A stretch of DNA of 64,000 bases, taken from positions 14,060 to 78,059 of the forward strand of contig DATKLL010000189.1 in the NCBI GenBank assembly GCA_035542475.1, read 5' to 3'. The notes under the pieces are model-generated. The model worked only from the letters and a program-made list of their open reading frames with translations. It made no database searches and was not told the origin of the DNA. Both the position numbers and the translations under genes were made by a program. Positions 48,231-57,552 of this stretch are shown in pieces; positions within the stretch are counted from its first letter, which is position 1, and every line of letters begins with the position of its first letter. This DNA comes from DATKLL01 sp035542475 (GTDB lineage Bacteria > Desulfobacterota > Syntrophia > Syntrophales > UBA2185).

Positions 48231-49421
48231 CTATCTTCTTTCTCTCCATTTTGGAATAGGATATACATACTGTGCGCTGGCATATTTTTGCGGCCATATT
48301 GTTTCGTGCTTGCCTTTGATTACCTGCATCACCAGAGTATCCATGAAGTTCTGGTTTGTGTAGCCCGCCTTATCCTCAAACTTTATCGGGCCGAAGGCCG
48401 TCACCATATTTGTTGTTTTGAATGCAACACGGATATCATTTGGCTTCCACGATTTTGCACGGGTGAGTACATCCTTTATAATATAAAGGGCAGAGTAAGC
48501 CTCTGCGCCGTGATATGACGGGTAATCTTTGTACAGTCTTTTGTACTTTTCCGCAAACTCCCTTGACCCTGGATACGCTATCTGGGGGCTCCACAGGGTG
48601 GCTGTCATAACAAGCTCTGAAGCCTCTTTCGCATTTTGTACAAACTCCGGGATAGCAAAACCGGCGGCACCGCCTGCGTAGAGTTTCGCGTCAATCCGCA
48701 ATTCCTTTATCTGCCTCATGAGAAGTGCGGCATCCATAACGTACGATACCATGTAGATGACATCGGGTCTCGCCGCTTTTACCTTCGACAAAATAGGCCT
48801 GAAATCCACCGCGCCTTTTTCATACTGTTCCTTCACGAGGACCTGCATGCCGGCTTTCTTCGCTTGATGCACCATGTCCTCAGCGCCGGAAGTGCCGAAA
48901 TCCGAACTCTCATAAAGGATGGCGATCGTTTTCGGTTTTACTACTGTATTCAGAAAAGACATGAATCCTGTTGCATAATATGCGTTGGTCGGGTTAAGGC
49001 GAAAAACATATTTGTACCCTTGCTGGGTAATATCGTCCGTTGCGCCTGTAACGACAAGGTATGGAGTTTTTCTTTCTTCCGCAACCGCCGCGATTGCCTT
49101 GGAGCAGGAGGAACTGTATTCACCAAAAACCACAGGCTGTTTTTTTACATCGATCAGTCTCTCAACGATAGACCGTGCTACTTCCGGCTTGCCCTGAGAG
49201 TCTTCAAATTCCAGCACTACCTTCTTGCCTTTGATGCCTCCCTTGGCATTTATCTCATCCTTAGCAATCTCATAGGACTTCTTCTCTATTTCTCCGAATT
49301 TTGCGTTAGTTCCTGTAAGCGGTAAGGGAATGCCCAGCTTAAGTGTGTCTTGAGCATATACATTTAATGGAGAAAGACCAATTATAAACGTTATTGCGAC
49401 AAAAAGTGACAACCGTTTCAT
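48231..49421 (-). CDS. livK: Periplasmic substrate-binding protein LivK-like
   Basis: 396 residues. A signal peptide (cleavage near NVYAQ-DT) is followed by a type I periplasmic binding fold: LKLGIPLPLTGTNAKFGEIE, LEFEDSQGKPEVARSIVERL, FGEYSSSCSKAIAAVAEE and PYLVVTGATDDITQQG. The substrate may be a branched-chain amino acid but similar proteins bind aromatic acids, amides or urea; the sequence does not settle this. AAGGAGG stands six bases before the ATG. Upstream, a 20-base motif (49504-49523) also occurs before the thioesterase gene at 51938-52360. First gene of the liv operon. Confidence 0.9.
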   Translation of the reverse strand: MKRLSLFVAITFIIGLSPLNVYAQDTLKLGIPLPLTGTNAKFGEIEKKSYEIAKDEINAKGGIKGKKVVLEFEDSQGKPEVARSIVERLIDVKKQPVVFGEYSSSCSKAIAAVAEERKTPYLVVTGATDDITQQGYKYVFRLNPTNAYYATGFMSFLNTVVKPKTIAILYESSDFGTSGAEDMVHQAKKAGMQVLVKEQYEKGAVDFRPILSKVKAARPDVIYMVSYVMDAALLMRQIKELRIDAKLYAGGAAGFAIPEFVQNAKEASELVMTATLWSPQIAYPGSREFAEKYKRLYKDYPSYHGAEAYSALYIIKDVLTRAKSWKPNDIRVAFKTTNMVTAFGPIKFEDKAGYTNQNFMDTLVMQVIKGKHETIWPQKYASAQYVYPIPKWRERR

Positions 49422-49503
49422 ATTTATCCTCCTTATTGAAGAGAGCTGTAGCGCATATTAGTATGATGCCATAGCGGGGTTGAATCGATGTTGTTTTTTA
49501 AAA

Positions 49504-49523
49504 GAATTTTTGCAACAAGTCAA
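49504..49523 (-). promoter_or_regulatory. Shared 20-base upstream motif, livK copy
   Basis: TTTGACTTGTTGCAAAAATT on the minus strand, 83 bases before livK; it differs at two of 20 positions from 52410-52429 before the thioesterase gene. TTGACT could be a -35 box in both, so the motif may be a promoter plus regulator site. Confidence 0.45.
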
Positions 49524-49627
49524 ACAAAAAAATCTATCTGGGTTCTTTATTTGCTACGTGAAAAAGTTTGTAAAGAAATTATTTAGAAAGAACCTTTGCA
49601 GTTCTAAGTTGGAGAGGGATCATGCAG

Positions 49628-50341
49628 TTATTTTTTTTCAAGAGGAAACGTCAGAGTAGCGCCCAGCCAGCCTGTGATAGACACCAGCGGTATAAAGGAC
49701 AGGGTGAGCAAAAAGTAAATAACACTTGCATCCCCTTGAGCGCTCATGATTGATGGATGCGTTATTCTCCATATAAGAGCGCAGGAAGCAGCAATGAGAA
49801 GGGTACCGGAAAATAATATCTTCAACGCAACCGGTTTCATCGGCTTCGCCAGGTAATTCAGCCACCACGTAAACCAGCCGGTCAGCATGGCAACCGGTAA
49901 AAATAACAGCCCACCGATAAGCAAGTAAAAAGCCGTACTCTCAAACGCGCTAACATTAGTGATGAGATAAAGAAAATTAAAAAATGGGGCAGATAACATA
50001 AATACAATGGGGAAATGAACCGTCATTGGATGTGGATGTCTTTGGAGAGAAGGATATCGATCAATAAAGGATGATAGAAATGCCGGCATTGGTCTGAGCG
50101 GTCCGGTCTTCTTTTTTAAAATCGCCACCTGCGGGTATCTTTCAAAGACCTCCTCTCCGTGAGGCGCTTCTCCGAACTCTGCACTGAGATCCTGGGCCGC
50201 ACGGTGGCGTTTCATATGGAGTCCGCCAGACCACAACTTGCTGCCGGTGACGTTGAAGACCTTCCCCCGGTATGCGATATATACAGGTTTCCCGTTCTGA
50301 CCGTTTAATTCCGCCAGAGATTCCGGGTCAATTTCCTTCAT
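49628..50341 (-). CDS. Cytochrome b5-like heme domain fused to DUF2231 membrane protein
   Basis: 237 residues. The N-terminal 80 residues resemble cytochrome b5-like heme/steroid-binding proteins (NGQNGKPVYIAYRGKVFNVT, SGGLHMKRHRAAQDLSAEF). Residues about 95-235 are DUF2231, with four membrane helices and conserved His residues (HPHPMTVHFPIVFMLSAPFF) that may hold heme. DUF2231 proteins are likely membrane redox proteins. The combination with a cytosolic b5-like domain in one chain would let electrons cross between soluble and membrane partners. It lies 17 bases after the DUF4337 gene, so the two probably share a transcript. Confidence 0.8.
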   Translation of the reverse strand: MKEIDPESLAELNGQNGKPVYIAYRGKVFNVTGSKLWSGGLHMKRHRAAQDLSAEFGEAPHGEEVFERYPQVAILKKKTGPLRPMPAFLSSFIDRYPSLQRHPHPMTVHFPIVFMLSAPFFNFLYLITNVSAFESTAFYLLIGGLLFLPVAMLTGWFTWWLNYLAKPMKPVALKILFSGTLLIAASCALIWRITHPSIMSAQGDASVIYFLLTLSFIPLVSITGWLGATLTFPLEKK

Positions 50342-50358
50342 TCAAGAACCCTCGATGT

Positions 50359-50892
50359 CTAATAAAAAAGGTATATAGCATCCAGGAAGAAAAATATCCA
50401 CCCGCTGACCGTTGCAACTCCAAAATAGAAAAGAGGCTTCTTTTTCGTCAGGGCAGAAATGGAAGACAGCATGATGGCTATCTGCAGGAAAATAAGTCCG
50501 TATCCAAAATTCCCCGCCCGCGTCTGGGCGTCTTCCTTGGATTTTGCAATAGCCTCCGCCTGGGTCTTGATTTCCGCCTTCTCTCCTTCATAGCGCTTAA
50601 TCTGCTTGTCATAATCATTGATCAGCTTGGAATATTTGTCCATGACTGCTTTCGGCTTTCCTGCGGTCTGTATTATCTCCAGTTCCAGTTTTTGTTTTTG
50701 TACTTCATATATGTAAGACTTGATGCTTTTTGACTGGTAATAAGCCCATTGATTTGTCTCCTGTCCCTGATTCAAAATAGCCCGGGACGAGTACTTCCCC
50801 AGATACAGGGTTGTGATTGCGGCAAAGACTGCCATGATCGCTATCGCAAGAGCAACCCATGAAATCCATTTTTCGGGTCTAGTTTCAGACAC
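50359..50892 (-). CDS. DUF4337 membrane protein
   Basis: 177 residues. Topology is one N-terminal helix (WISWVALAIAIMAVFAAITT), a long central coiled coil (about 60-130) and two C-terminal helices. The Q.Q..QWAYYQSKSIKSY segment after the first helix is the usual mark of DUF4337. No function is known. It is co-directional with and 17 bases upstream of the b5-DUF2231 gene. Confidence 0.8.
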   Translation of the reverse strand: MSETRPEKWISWVALAIAIMAVFAAITTLYLGKYSSRAILNQGQETNQWAYYQSKSIKSYIYEVQKQKLELEIIQTAGKPKAVMDKYSKLINDYDKQIKRYEGEKAEIKTQAEAIAKSKEDAQTRAGNFGYGLIFLQIAIMLSSISALTKKKPLFYFGVATVSGWIFFFLDAIYLFY

Positions 50893-50946
50893 GCAGCATA
50901 ATCTCCTGAAGCAAAGATATAGGCAATCTACATTACCCTCGATATT

Positions 50947-50977
50947 AAAAAAGGGTTAACCAGTATAAGCTAACCCT
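50947..50977 (-). terminator. Intrinsic terminator of tRNA-Ala
   Basis: AGGGTTA (50952-50958) pairs with TAACCCT (50971-50977), followed in the leftward direction by a run of T residues. It lies 12 bases after the tRNA. Confidence 0.75.
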
Positions 50978-50988
50978 CAAATATTTTT

Positions 50989-51064
<76 letters not shown>

Positions 51065-51132
51065 CAACAAGCGCATCTTCAATATAAACGAACCTTTAGC
51101 ATACGGTTTTCAAGCTTGTCAATACATTTTTC

Positions 51133-51159
51133 TTGACATTTGATAAGCCCTTATATAAT
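51133..51159 (+). promoter_or_regulatory. Promoter of tRNA-Leu
   Basis: TTGACA at 51133-51138 and TATAAT at 51154-51159. Both boxes are perfect but the spacer is 15 bases, shorter than usual. The tRNA begins 11 bases after the -10 box. Confidence 0.7.
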
Positions 51160-51170
51160 CACCAAACTGT

Positions 51171-51254
51171 GCCGGAGTGGTGAAATTGGTAGACGCAGGG
51201 GACTCAAAATCCCCCGCCCGCAAGGGCATCCCGGTTCGACCCCGGGCTCCGGCA
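51171..51254 (+). tRNA. tRNA-Leu (anticodon CAA)
   Basis: 84 bases with a long variable arm (CCCGCCCGCAAGGGCATC region). Acceptor GCCGGAG/CTCCGGC, anticodon loop ACTCAAAAT (CAA), T arm with GGTTCGACCC. CCA is not encoded. Reads UUG codons. Confidence 0.96.
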
Positions 51255-51307
51255 TCATTATTCTCAATAGATTAAGAATTGACTACTTGACCCCTCTTTT
51301 TTTCAAT

Positions 51308-51859
51308 ATGGGAGATAGAGTTTATTTTGTGCTTGTCCTGTCTTTTCAGGTAATTTTCATGCTTCTGTTCCGCCTATTTATCCAAGAAATAGCTGCCGCT
51401 TTCAAAGGGAATAGTTTTGTTACAAAATTAATTTTGTTCATATCCCTGCTACTTATCACTTTCGCTACTTTATTATTTCCCCTTTCATTCAACTGCAATG
51501 CGGCTTCAGACAAAGAAGTATATAAGATGGAGGAAATGTGCGGTAAGAAAGCCCATGAGCGTTTCACTCAACGCAACGGCATAATAGAAACCAAAAATGG
51601 AATGATGCTGATCAACTATACATATCACTACAATAAAAAAATGAATAAATGTTTTGTTTTATTGGAAACAACGAATTACAAAAATAATGAAGCCGTTTCA
51701 AATAACAAAGAGTTGTGGGACATTAATGAAAACGAGAACTACGGACGATTTTTCAAGTATGTAAAGGACGATAAACCATTCGCTTGTAAAGTGGCAAATA
51801 GAAGATGCACCTCCGAATATGTCTGGAATTCACTTATAAAGCCATATATGGAAGAATGA
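51308..51859 (+). CDS. Hypothetical membrane-anchored protein downstream of tRNA-Leu
   Basis: 183 residues from ATG 51308; an open frame continues back into the tRNA, so the start must lie after it, but no clear ribosome site supports this ATG. Two hydrophobic segments (about 6-25 and 38-60) are followed by a soluble part with six cysteines (MEEMCGKKAHERFTQ, NKCFVLLETTNY, FACKVANRRCTSEY), probably exported. The DNA is clearly AT-richer than its surroundings and lies next to a tRNA gene, which can mark acquired DNA, but no integrase or repeat is present. Function not recognised. Confidence 0.6.
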   Translation: MGDRVYFVLVLSFQVIFMLLFRLFIQEIAAAFKGNSFVTKLILFISLLLITFATLLFPLSFNCNAASDKEVYKMEEMCGKKAHERFTQRNGIIETKNGMMLINYTYHYNKKMNKCFVLLETTNYKNNEAVSNNKELWDINENENYGRFFKYVKDDKPFACKVANRRCTSEYVWNSLIKPYMEE

Positions 51860-51872
51860 CGAGAGAAAATAA

Positions 51873-51898
51873 GAGGTCAGTCATTTCTGACTAACCTC
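51873..51898. terminator. Bidirectional terminator between convergent genes
   Basis: GAGGT-C-AGTCA and TGACT-A-ACCTC form two 5-bp stems with one mismatch around TTTC. AT-rich sequence follows on both sides. Lies between the hypothetical gene and the thioesterase gene. Confidence 0.55.
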
Positions 51899-51937
51899 CT
51901 CAAATTTTCAAAAGTATCCGATCAAATCCCTGCTGTT

Positions 51938-52360
51938 TTATTTTTTAGCTGATTTCTTGTCGACCGCGGCATTGAATTTATCCGCATTTATAACAAATCT
52001 TTCATGCATTGCCGCAGATACCTTTTCCGCGTCATCGTATGCTTCCAGTGAAAAAGTCAATTTACGTCCCTCAACTTTTTCCAGTTTCCCCTTTACTGTA
52101 ATTGTCATTCCAGCCGGAGTAGCCGCTGTATGGGTCATGTTTATGCCGATACCGACGGTTTGCTCATTGGGCCAGTCGAGATGGGGGTTAAGCGCTTTGA
52201 TACAGGAAAATTCATATAGTCCTACAAGGAATCCCGTCGCAAAAACTTTCGGCATGACCTGGCCTTCACCAAATTCCGGATAAAGAAATGGGACGGTCTT
52301 GTTTTCGGGTACTTTAAACTTAAACTCAACGGTCAGTCCGGGCTTCAAGGAATCTTTCAT
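51938..52360 (-). CDS. Hot-dog fold thioesterase (FlK-like)
   Basis: 140 residues. The ATG at 52360 is preferred to an upstream one because GGAGG lies six bases before it. The sequence fits fluoroacetyl-CoA thioesterase-like proteins: VPFLYPEFGEGQVMPKVFAT, TGFLVGLYEFSCIKAL with the catalytic-type Glu, and VGIGINMTHTAATPAGMTIT with a Thr-His pair. The usual job would be hydrolysis of a small or abnormal acyl-CoA. It stands alone, convergent with the hypothetical gene at 51308. A 20-base motif upstream (52410-52429) is nearly identical to one before livK, which may link it to amino or organic acid use. Confidence 0.8.
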   Translation of the reverse strand: MKDSLKPGLTVEFKFKVPENKTVPFLYPEFGEGQVMPKVFATGFLVGLYEFSCIKALNPHLDWPNEQTVGIGINMTHTAATPAGMTITVKGKLEKVEGRKLTFSLEAYDDAEKVSAAMHERFVINADKFNAAVDKKSAKK

Positions 52361-52409
52361 AGTATACCTCCGTTCTGAAATTTGATCTGTGTCTGAGGCA
52401 ATAAAGCTA

Positions 52410-52429
52410 AATTTTTGAAATAAGTCAAA
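52410..52429 (-). promoter_or_regulatory. Shared 20-base upstream motif, thioesterase copy
   Basis: TTTGACTTATTTCAAAAATT on the minus strand, 50 bases before the thioesterase start; 18 of 20 bases match the motif before livK. Confidence 0.45.
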
Positions 52430-52558
52430 CATAAAAACATCCTTTTGACACTTTATTAAATGGTTATTTGTCTAAAAACAAAATTGACAGACCCACGGTG
52501 TGAATTGTGGTAGTATGCATTGAGATCAACAGCATTTAATAGAATAATGAGAATCTCT

Positions 52559-52822
52559 ATGGATGATCACATCGCATTGAGTCAACTTGAAGGACTGGCC
52601 GACCAGCTCGGCATACAAATACGATATGAAAAAATCGTGGAAGAAGAGTTAACGAGCGCGGGTGGTCTCTGCCGGTTGAAGGGGGAATGCTTTATTATTG
52701 TTAATTCCAGGGCAACCACAAAAGATAAAATTCAAGCACTGGTTAAGGCCCTGAAAAACTTTGATCTCAATGACATCTATATTCGACCTGCCTTAAGAAA
52801 TTTAATAGAGAATATTGAATAG
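52559..52822 (+). CDS. Small conserved hypothetical protein
   Basis: 87 residues from ATG 52559 (MDDHIALSQLEGLADQLGIQ); an ATG at 52547 and a TTG at 52520 are possible alternatives and none has a strong ribosome site. Segments SAGGLCRLKGECFIIVNSRA and FDLNDIYIRPALRNLIENI resemble a small protein family I have met in Deltaproteobacteria and related phyla (pattern LG-RYE..GGLCRLKG, then D-YI.PALR). Function unknown; cytosolic, alpha/beta. TTGACA stands about 75 bases upstream with no clear -10 box. Confidence 0.65.
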   Translation: MDDHIALSQLEGLADQLGIQIRYEKIVEEELTSAGGLCRLKGECFIIVNSRATTKDKIQALVKALKNFDLNDIYIRPALRNLIENIE

Positions 52823-52876
52823 GTCGGGTTCGGTTTGCTTACGGTAGTTAGTAAACAAGCAGAATAACATTGACTG

Positions 52877-53686
52877 TTACAGATGGGGGTTACAGATTTC
52901 TATATAAAGTTGTTCTTCAAATGATCCCGGGTAAATATGGTACCACTGCGCATCCGGGGTTTGACTTGATTTTAAAACAGTTTCTCTTTTATCAAAATAA
53001 TACGTAACGACAACCCTTGCCAGTTTTTCACTGCAGTCTATATCAAAAAGTTCCTGCTTATGGTGCCAATTTTTCACAGGCTTATCAGTCTTTACAATTT
53101 CCGGTCTCTTTGCCTCCGCTAAGAGTATCTTTTTCGGCTGGTCCGGTTTGTCTGTGGATGTCTTTTGATTTTCTTTCCCATCCGTCATTAACGGCAGCGG
53201 TTTATTATTTACTGCTACCGTTTGACCTCCTTTATTATTTTGCGGTTTCGCAGTTTGTGGGTTTTTTTTCTTAAATTTCTTTTTTATCTGAGGTCGCTGG
53301 GTCGTTTCATTTTTCTGAGTCTTTACATCCTGATTAAGGCGGGAAGATGAGCTTCCTTCGTCCTTGGCCGAGACCTGTTTTGTATCCCCACCGGATTTGG
53401 TTGAGGAGTTTCCCGTTTCTGTATTGAGATTAGGGGATGAATCTCCTCCAATCTTGGTTAAGGCATTCTTCGCACGCATGTCGCTGGGAGATGATTTTGC
53501 CCCTATCTTGGCCCAGATCTGTCCCGTATACATCGACGGGTATCGGATAGACTGCTTGTCATACGACTGTGTTGGCTCTGCGGCACATACAAGTGACGGT
53601 AAAGCAAAGATTCCAACCAGAATGCAAACAAACGACTTTACGAATTGTGTTTGATGTTTCTTTTTTGTAAATGACGCAGATTTCAT
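52877..53686 (-). CDS. Exported low-complexity protein with surface-adhesin-like C-terminus
   Basis: 269 residues. Signal peptide (FVCILVGIFALPSLVCAAE), then about 140 residues rich in Ser, Thr, Lys, Gln and Asn with SPNLNTETGNSSTKSGG-like stretches, and a compact C-terminal domain from about 205: DIDCSEKLARVVVTYYFDKR and DAQWYHIYPGSFEEQLYIEI-C. The pattern C...VVTYYF....W..I.PGS......C is like the small surface-adhesin E-type domain. The role is unknown; an envelope-attached protein is likely. It is transcribed alone, with an 885-base gene-poor region on its upstream side. Confidence 0.65.
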   Translation of the reverse strand: MKSASFTKKKHQTQFVKSFVCILVGIFALPSLVCAAEPTQSYDKQSIRYPSMYTGQIWAKIGAKSSPSDMRAKNALTKIGGDSSPNLNTETGNSSTKSGGDTKQVSAKDEGSSSSRLNQDVKTQKNETTQRPQIKKKFKKKNPQTAKPQNNKGGQTVAVNNKPLPLMTDGKENQKTSTDKPDQPKKILLAEAKRPEIVKTDKPVKNWHHKQELFDIDCSEKLARVVVTYYFDKRETVLKSSQTPDAQWYHIYPGSFEEQLYIEICNPHL

Positions 53687-54570
53687 TACTATATAGGTCT
53701 TCCTTGGATCTCTGATATTACATACTTGATAATCAATTTCGTATAATTCCTTGTTATTAAACAGCTTTGAATTCTCTTTATGATGAGATTTATATCCTAT
53801 ATATCGGAAATTCTTTTAAATAACTTTAAAAAATAAATGGAGCTTTCTGTTTATATATTAAGCAACTTCGAAGACTCGTATTCAAGCTTCAGTGATATCA
53901 TCAGAAATCTAAAATACTTTTTAATATTGGGATGCCCGTGTTACTTACTTCATGTAACGGATTGTACAAGTAACGGAGGTAAACGGATCCCTCATATCTC
54001 CACTGTGATCGAAAAAGATACAGGGTTCATATTGACTCTGCCATTTTCACATGCTTTAGCAGGATAGGTCTGCCTGAATCCAGCTAGATTGGACTTCGTG
54101 GCATATGAAAAAGAAGCGGGGTTAAAGTAGTGAGTCGATTTGTATGCCCCGTAATTTATCATGGAACGGTCTCAAAAAAATTCAGAATGATCGTCAGTCA
54201 CTTCTTTTTGACACATAACTCGTCCACGTCTTTGGTTTTTTGTGCCCTTCCCGTAATGTTGTTTCTTTAATTGAGCTGTCCCACACATGATTCAAATCGG
54301 ACATATATGAAATACGACGTCATAATATCAAAATAAGAAATTTGTTTGTCTCAAAGCAACACTAATTATATGCCAGTATTTTCCACTATATCATCTTGTA
54401 TTTACGCTAAAGTTTCAAAATCCACATGACGATATTAATAAAGAGCTCATACGTTGTCATATATCAAATGTAATGTAGGAATAAAAGTGAATGACTATGC
54501 AAAGCAATTGAGAGATATGTTTCACTCATTCTTATTAACGTCATCTGAGGCAGTTCTAAAGGCATAGGAA
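53687..54570. other. Gene-poor region, 884 bp
   Basis: AT-rich. The only open frame of note (53837-54067, plus) has no ribosome site and atypical composition and is not called. TTGACA occurs near 54207 in sequence like that at 14045, but without a good -10 box. Possible weak promoter for the next kinase near 54470 (TTGTCA, 16 bases, TAGGAA). No RNA gene recognised. Confidence 0.45.
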
Positions 54571-57480
54571 ATGGCAAATGGTCAGAAATTAAAATCAGAA
54601 AATATGAAGAATAAAGCTTCTATGGTGGTTTCGAAAAAAATCACGGACTGTAAGAATGCTGAAGAGCAGCTGAAAGAGAGTGAAGTGAGATACAGGACTC
54701 TCTTTGATAATGCCAATGACGCAATTTTTATCCTGAGAGACGATAAGTTTATTGACTGCAACACAGTTACTCTGAAAATGTTCGGCTGTACCATGGAACA
54801 AATAGTTGGAAGTTATCCTTATGTGTTTTCACCGCCTTTTCAACCCGACGGCAGGGATTCAACAGAAAAGGCCTTGGAAAAAATAAATGAGGCCCTTGCA
54901 GGGGAAACCCAGTTTTTTGAGTGGAAACATTGCCGGTACGATGGGACCCCTTTTGATGCTGAAGTGAGCCTCAATAGCGTCAAGGTTGGTAATGAAATCC
55001 TGATCCAGGCCCTTGTTAGGGACATCACCGACCGTAAACGGGCAGAGGAGGCCATCCGGGAAAGTGAAGAAAAATACCGAACCCTGATCGAATCAACGCT
55101 GGACTTCGTTTTTACAGCTGACCGAAAGGGTACGTTTACCTATATTAATCCCAGATTTGAAATGGTCACAGGGCGTACGGCATCTGAGCTGTTCGGGCAG
55201 CCGTTTACCGATGTAATAGCTCCTAAAGACAGGATCATAGCCGCTGCTCAGTTTAAAAAAGGCATTAGAGGAGAGAAAGGCACTCCCTATGAAATTGAAA
55301 TCATCCATAAGAGCGGAAACAGGATTCCTGTGGAATTTAACGTTACCACATTGCGAGACGGAAACGGTCAGCCAGTCGGCCGCTACGGAATCGGCCGCGA
55401 TCTGACAGAACGAAAACGAACCGAATCGGCAGTCAAGGAAAGCGAAGATAGATTGCACAGCATCGTTCAGGGTTCCCCTATTTCCACTTTCGTGATTGAC
55501 AAAGACCACAGGGTCATTTACTGGAACCGGGCCCTTGAAGAATTAAGTCAAATCAGTGCCGTTAATGTAATCGGCACTGGAGGCCACTGGAAGGCATTCT
55601 ACAACAGGGAACGTCCCTGCATGGCAGACCTTCTGGTCGATGAAGCTTTTGATAAAATACCTGAATGGTATGTAGGTAAGTACAGGAAATCGGACCTGCT
55701 CGAGGAGGCTTATGAGGCTTCAGATTTTTTCCCGGACCTGGGCACTGACGGAAGATGGCTGCGCTTTACGGCTGCGGTCATCCGGGACACGACAGGAAAA
55801 CTGATTGGCGCCCTGGAAACACTTGAAGACATAACTGATCGCAAACAGGCAGAAAATGAATTAAAGGAATCCCGGCGAAGGTTCTCAGAAATCATCGAGT
55901 TCCTGCCGGACGCCACCCTTGTCATTGATAGGGATGGCAAAGTAATAGCCTGGAACAGAGCGATAGAGGCCATGACCGGGGTCAAGGCAGAAGAAATGCT
56001 GGGTAGGGGTAATTATGAATACTCTATCCCTTTTTATGGGGAGAGGAGACCAATAATCATTGATCTTGCCCTTCACCCTGATCATGAAATGGAAAAGCAA
56101 TATACATCGATCCAGAGGATGGGGGACATCCTTTTTGGTGAAGCCTTTACACCGAATCTGCCCCCCGGTAATGTTCATCTTTCTGCAACCGCATCCGTAT
56201 TGCGAAACTCTAAAGGCGATATTATCGCGGCAATAGAATGTATCCGTGACAACACTGAGCGTAAAAAGCTGGAAGAGCGTTTGCATCGCGCGGAGAAGAT
56301 GGAAGCCTTAGGAACCCTGGCAGGAGGTGTTGCTCATGACCTTAACAATGTCCTGGGAGGGCTTGTCGGATATTCTGAACTGCTTCTAATGGATATTCCG
56401 GAGGGGAATCCATGGAGAAAGCACGTTACCAACGTGCAGCAATCCAGCCTTAGAGCGGCTGCTATCATTCAGGACCTGCTGACATTAGCCAGAAGAGGTG
56501 TGGAGGTCTCTGAGGTTGTTAACCTGAATAATGTGATCTCCGACTATTTCAAGACGCCCGAGTTTGAAAAGTTGAAAGCATATCATCCGAATGTTACCTA
56601 TAAGACAAACATTGCTGAAGATTTATTGAACATCAAGGGTTCTCCGGTTCATTTGGAAAAAACCATCATGAATCTAATGTCCAATGCGTCGGAAGCCATA
56701 TTCGCCAGAGGAGAAGTACTGATTGGGACGGAAAACCACTATCTCGATAAACCCATCCGGGGTTATGATTACATGCATGAAGGCGATTATGTGGTTCTGA
56801 CCGTTTCCGATAACGGGAAAGGTATTTCTTCCGCAGACATCAAAAAGATATTTGAACCTTTCTATACGAAAAAAGTTATGGGCAGGAGCGGGACGGGGCT
56901 GGGACTGGCAGTGGTATGGGGGACGGTAAAGGATCATAACGGGTACATTGATGTGCAAAGTGAAGATGGAAAAGGAAGTACTTTCAAGATATATTTACCT
57001 GTTACGAGGGAGGAATTGAGCAGGAGTCAGCAGAAAATATCTCCCGATCAATACATGGGCGATGGGGAATCTATTCTGGTGGTGGATGACGTGAAGGAGC
57101 AGCGAGAGGTAGCTACCAGTTTGCTTGCAAGGCTCGGCTATAGGGTTTACGCTGTTTCCAGTGGTGAGGAGGCGGTGACTTACTTGACGGAGCAAGAAGT
57201 GGATCTGCTTGTTCTGGACATGATTATGGACCCGGGCATTGATGGTCTGGAGACCTATCAACGGGTTCTTAAAATCAACCCAAGACAGAAGGCTATTATT
57301 GTGAGCGGTTTTTCAGAAACTGATCGAGTAAAGAAAGCCCAGAAATTGGGTGCAGGTGCCTATGTCAAAAAGCCCTACATGTGGGAGAAGATTGGTATGG
57401 CAATCAAGAGCGAGCTATTTAAAGATATAAACAAAAATCCTCAGGACCAACTATGCGATGAATGTGCAGATTTGTTATGA
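54571..57480 (+). CDS. Soluble hybrid histidine kinase with four PAS domains and receiver
   Basis: 969 residues and no membrane helices. Four PAS domains with PAC linkers occupy about 30-565 (YRTLFDNANDAIFILRDDK, YRTLIESTLDFVFTADRK, LHSIVQGSPISTFVIDKD, FSEIIEFLPDATLVIDRD). The HisKA box is ALGTLAGGVAHDLNNVLGG, the HATPase has VSDNGKGISSADIKKIFEP and GTGLGLAVVWGTV, and the receiver (about 830-950) has D in LLVLDMIMDPG and K in YVKKPYMWEK. PAS3 and PAS4 contain an extra 40-residue insertion each, with Cys in the first. Signal unknown. It is convergent with the Hdr cluster, 72 bases apart, and might sense redox state, though nothing in the sequence proves this. Confidence 0.92.
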   Translation: MANGQKLKSENMKNKASMVVSKKITDCKNAEEQLKESEVRYRTLFDNANDAIFILRDDKFIDCNTVTLKMFGCTMEQIVGSYPYVFSPPFQPDGRDSTEKALEKINEALAGETQFFEWKHCRYDGTPFDAEVSLNSVKVGNEILIQALVRDITDRKRAEEAIRESEEKYRTLIESTLDFVFTADRKGTFTYINPRFEMVTGRTASELFGQPFTDVIAPKDRIIAAAQFKKGIRGEKGTPYEIEIIHKSGNRIPVEFNVTTLRDGNGQPVGRYGIGRDLTERKRTESAVKESEDRLHSIVQGSPISTFVIDKDHRVIYWNRALEELSQISAVNVIGTGGHWKAFYNRERPCMADLLVDEAFDKIPEWYVGKYRKSDLLEEAYEASDFFPDLGTDGRWLRFTAAVIRDTTGKLIGALETLEDITDRKQAENELKESRRRFSEIIEFLPDATLVIDRDGKVIAWNRAIEAMTGVKAEEMLGRGNYEYSIPFYGERRPIIIDLALHPDHEMEKQYTSIQRMGDILFGEAFTPNLPPGNVHLSATASVLRNSKGDIIAAIECIRDNTERKKLEERLHRAEKMEALGTLAGGVAHDLNNVLGGLVGYSELLLMDIPEGNPWRKHVTNVQQSSLRAAAIIQDLLTLARRGVEVSEVVNLNNVISDYFKTPEFEKLKAYHPNVTYKTNIAEDLLNIKGSPVHLEKTIMNLMSNASEAIFARGEVLIGTENHYLDKPIRGYDYMHEGDYVVLTVSDNGKGISSADIKKIFEPFYTKKVMGRSGTGLGLAVVWGTVKDHNGYIDVQSEDGKGSTFKIYLPVTREELSRSQQKISPDQYMGDGESILVVDDVKEQREVATSLLARLGYRVYAVSSGEEAVTYLTEQEVDLLVLDMIMDPGIDGLETYQRVLKINPRQKAIIVSGFSETDRVKKAQKLGAGAYVKKPYMWEKIGMAIKSELFKDINKNPQDQLCDECADLL

Positions 57481-57552
57481 ATAACTGCGCTTCTTGCCAG
57501 GAAAAGAGAATTCTCAACCTGACAGTTGCCTCAATGCGTCCCGTTGTTACTT

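Noticed and set aside
53837..54067. 76-codon plus-strand frame in the gene-poor region
   Set aside because: No ribosome site, irregular composition, no recognisable motif.
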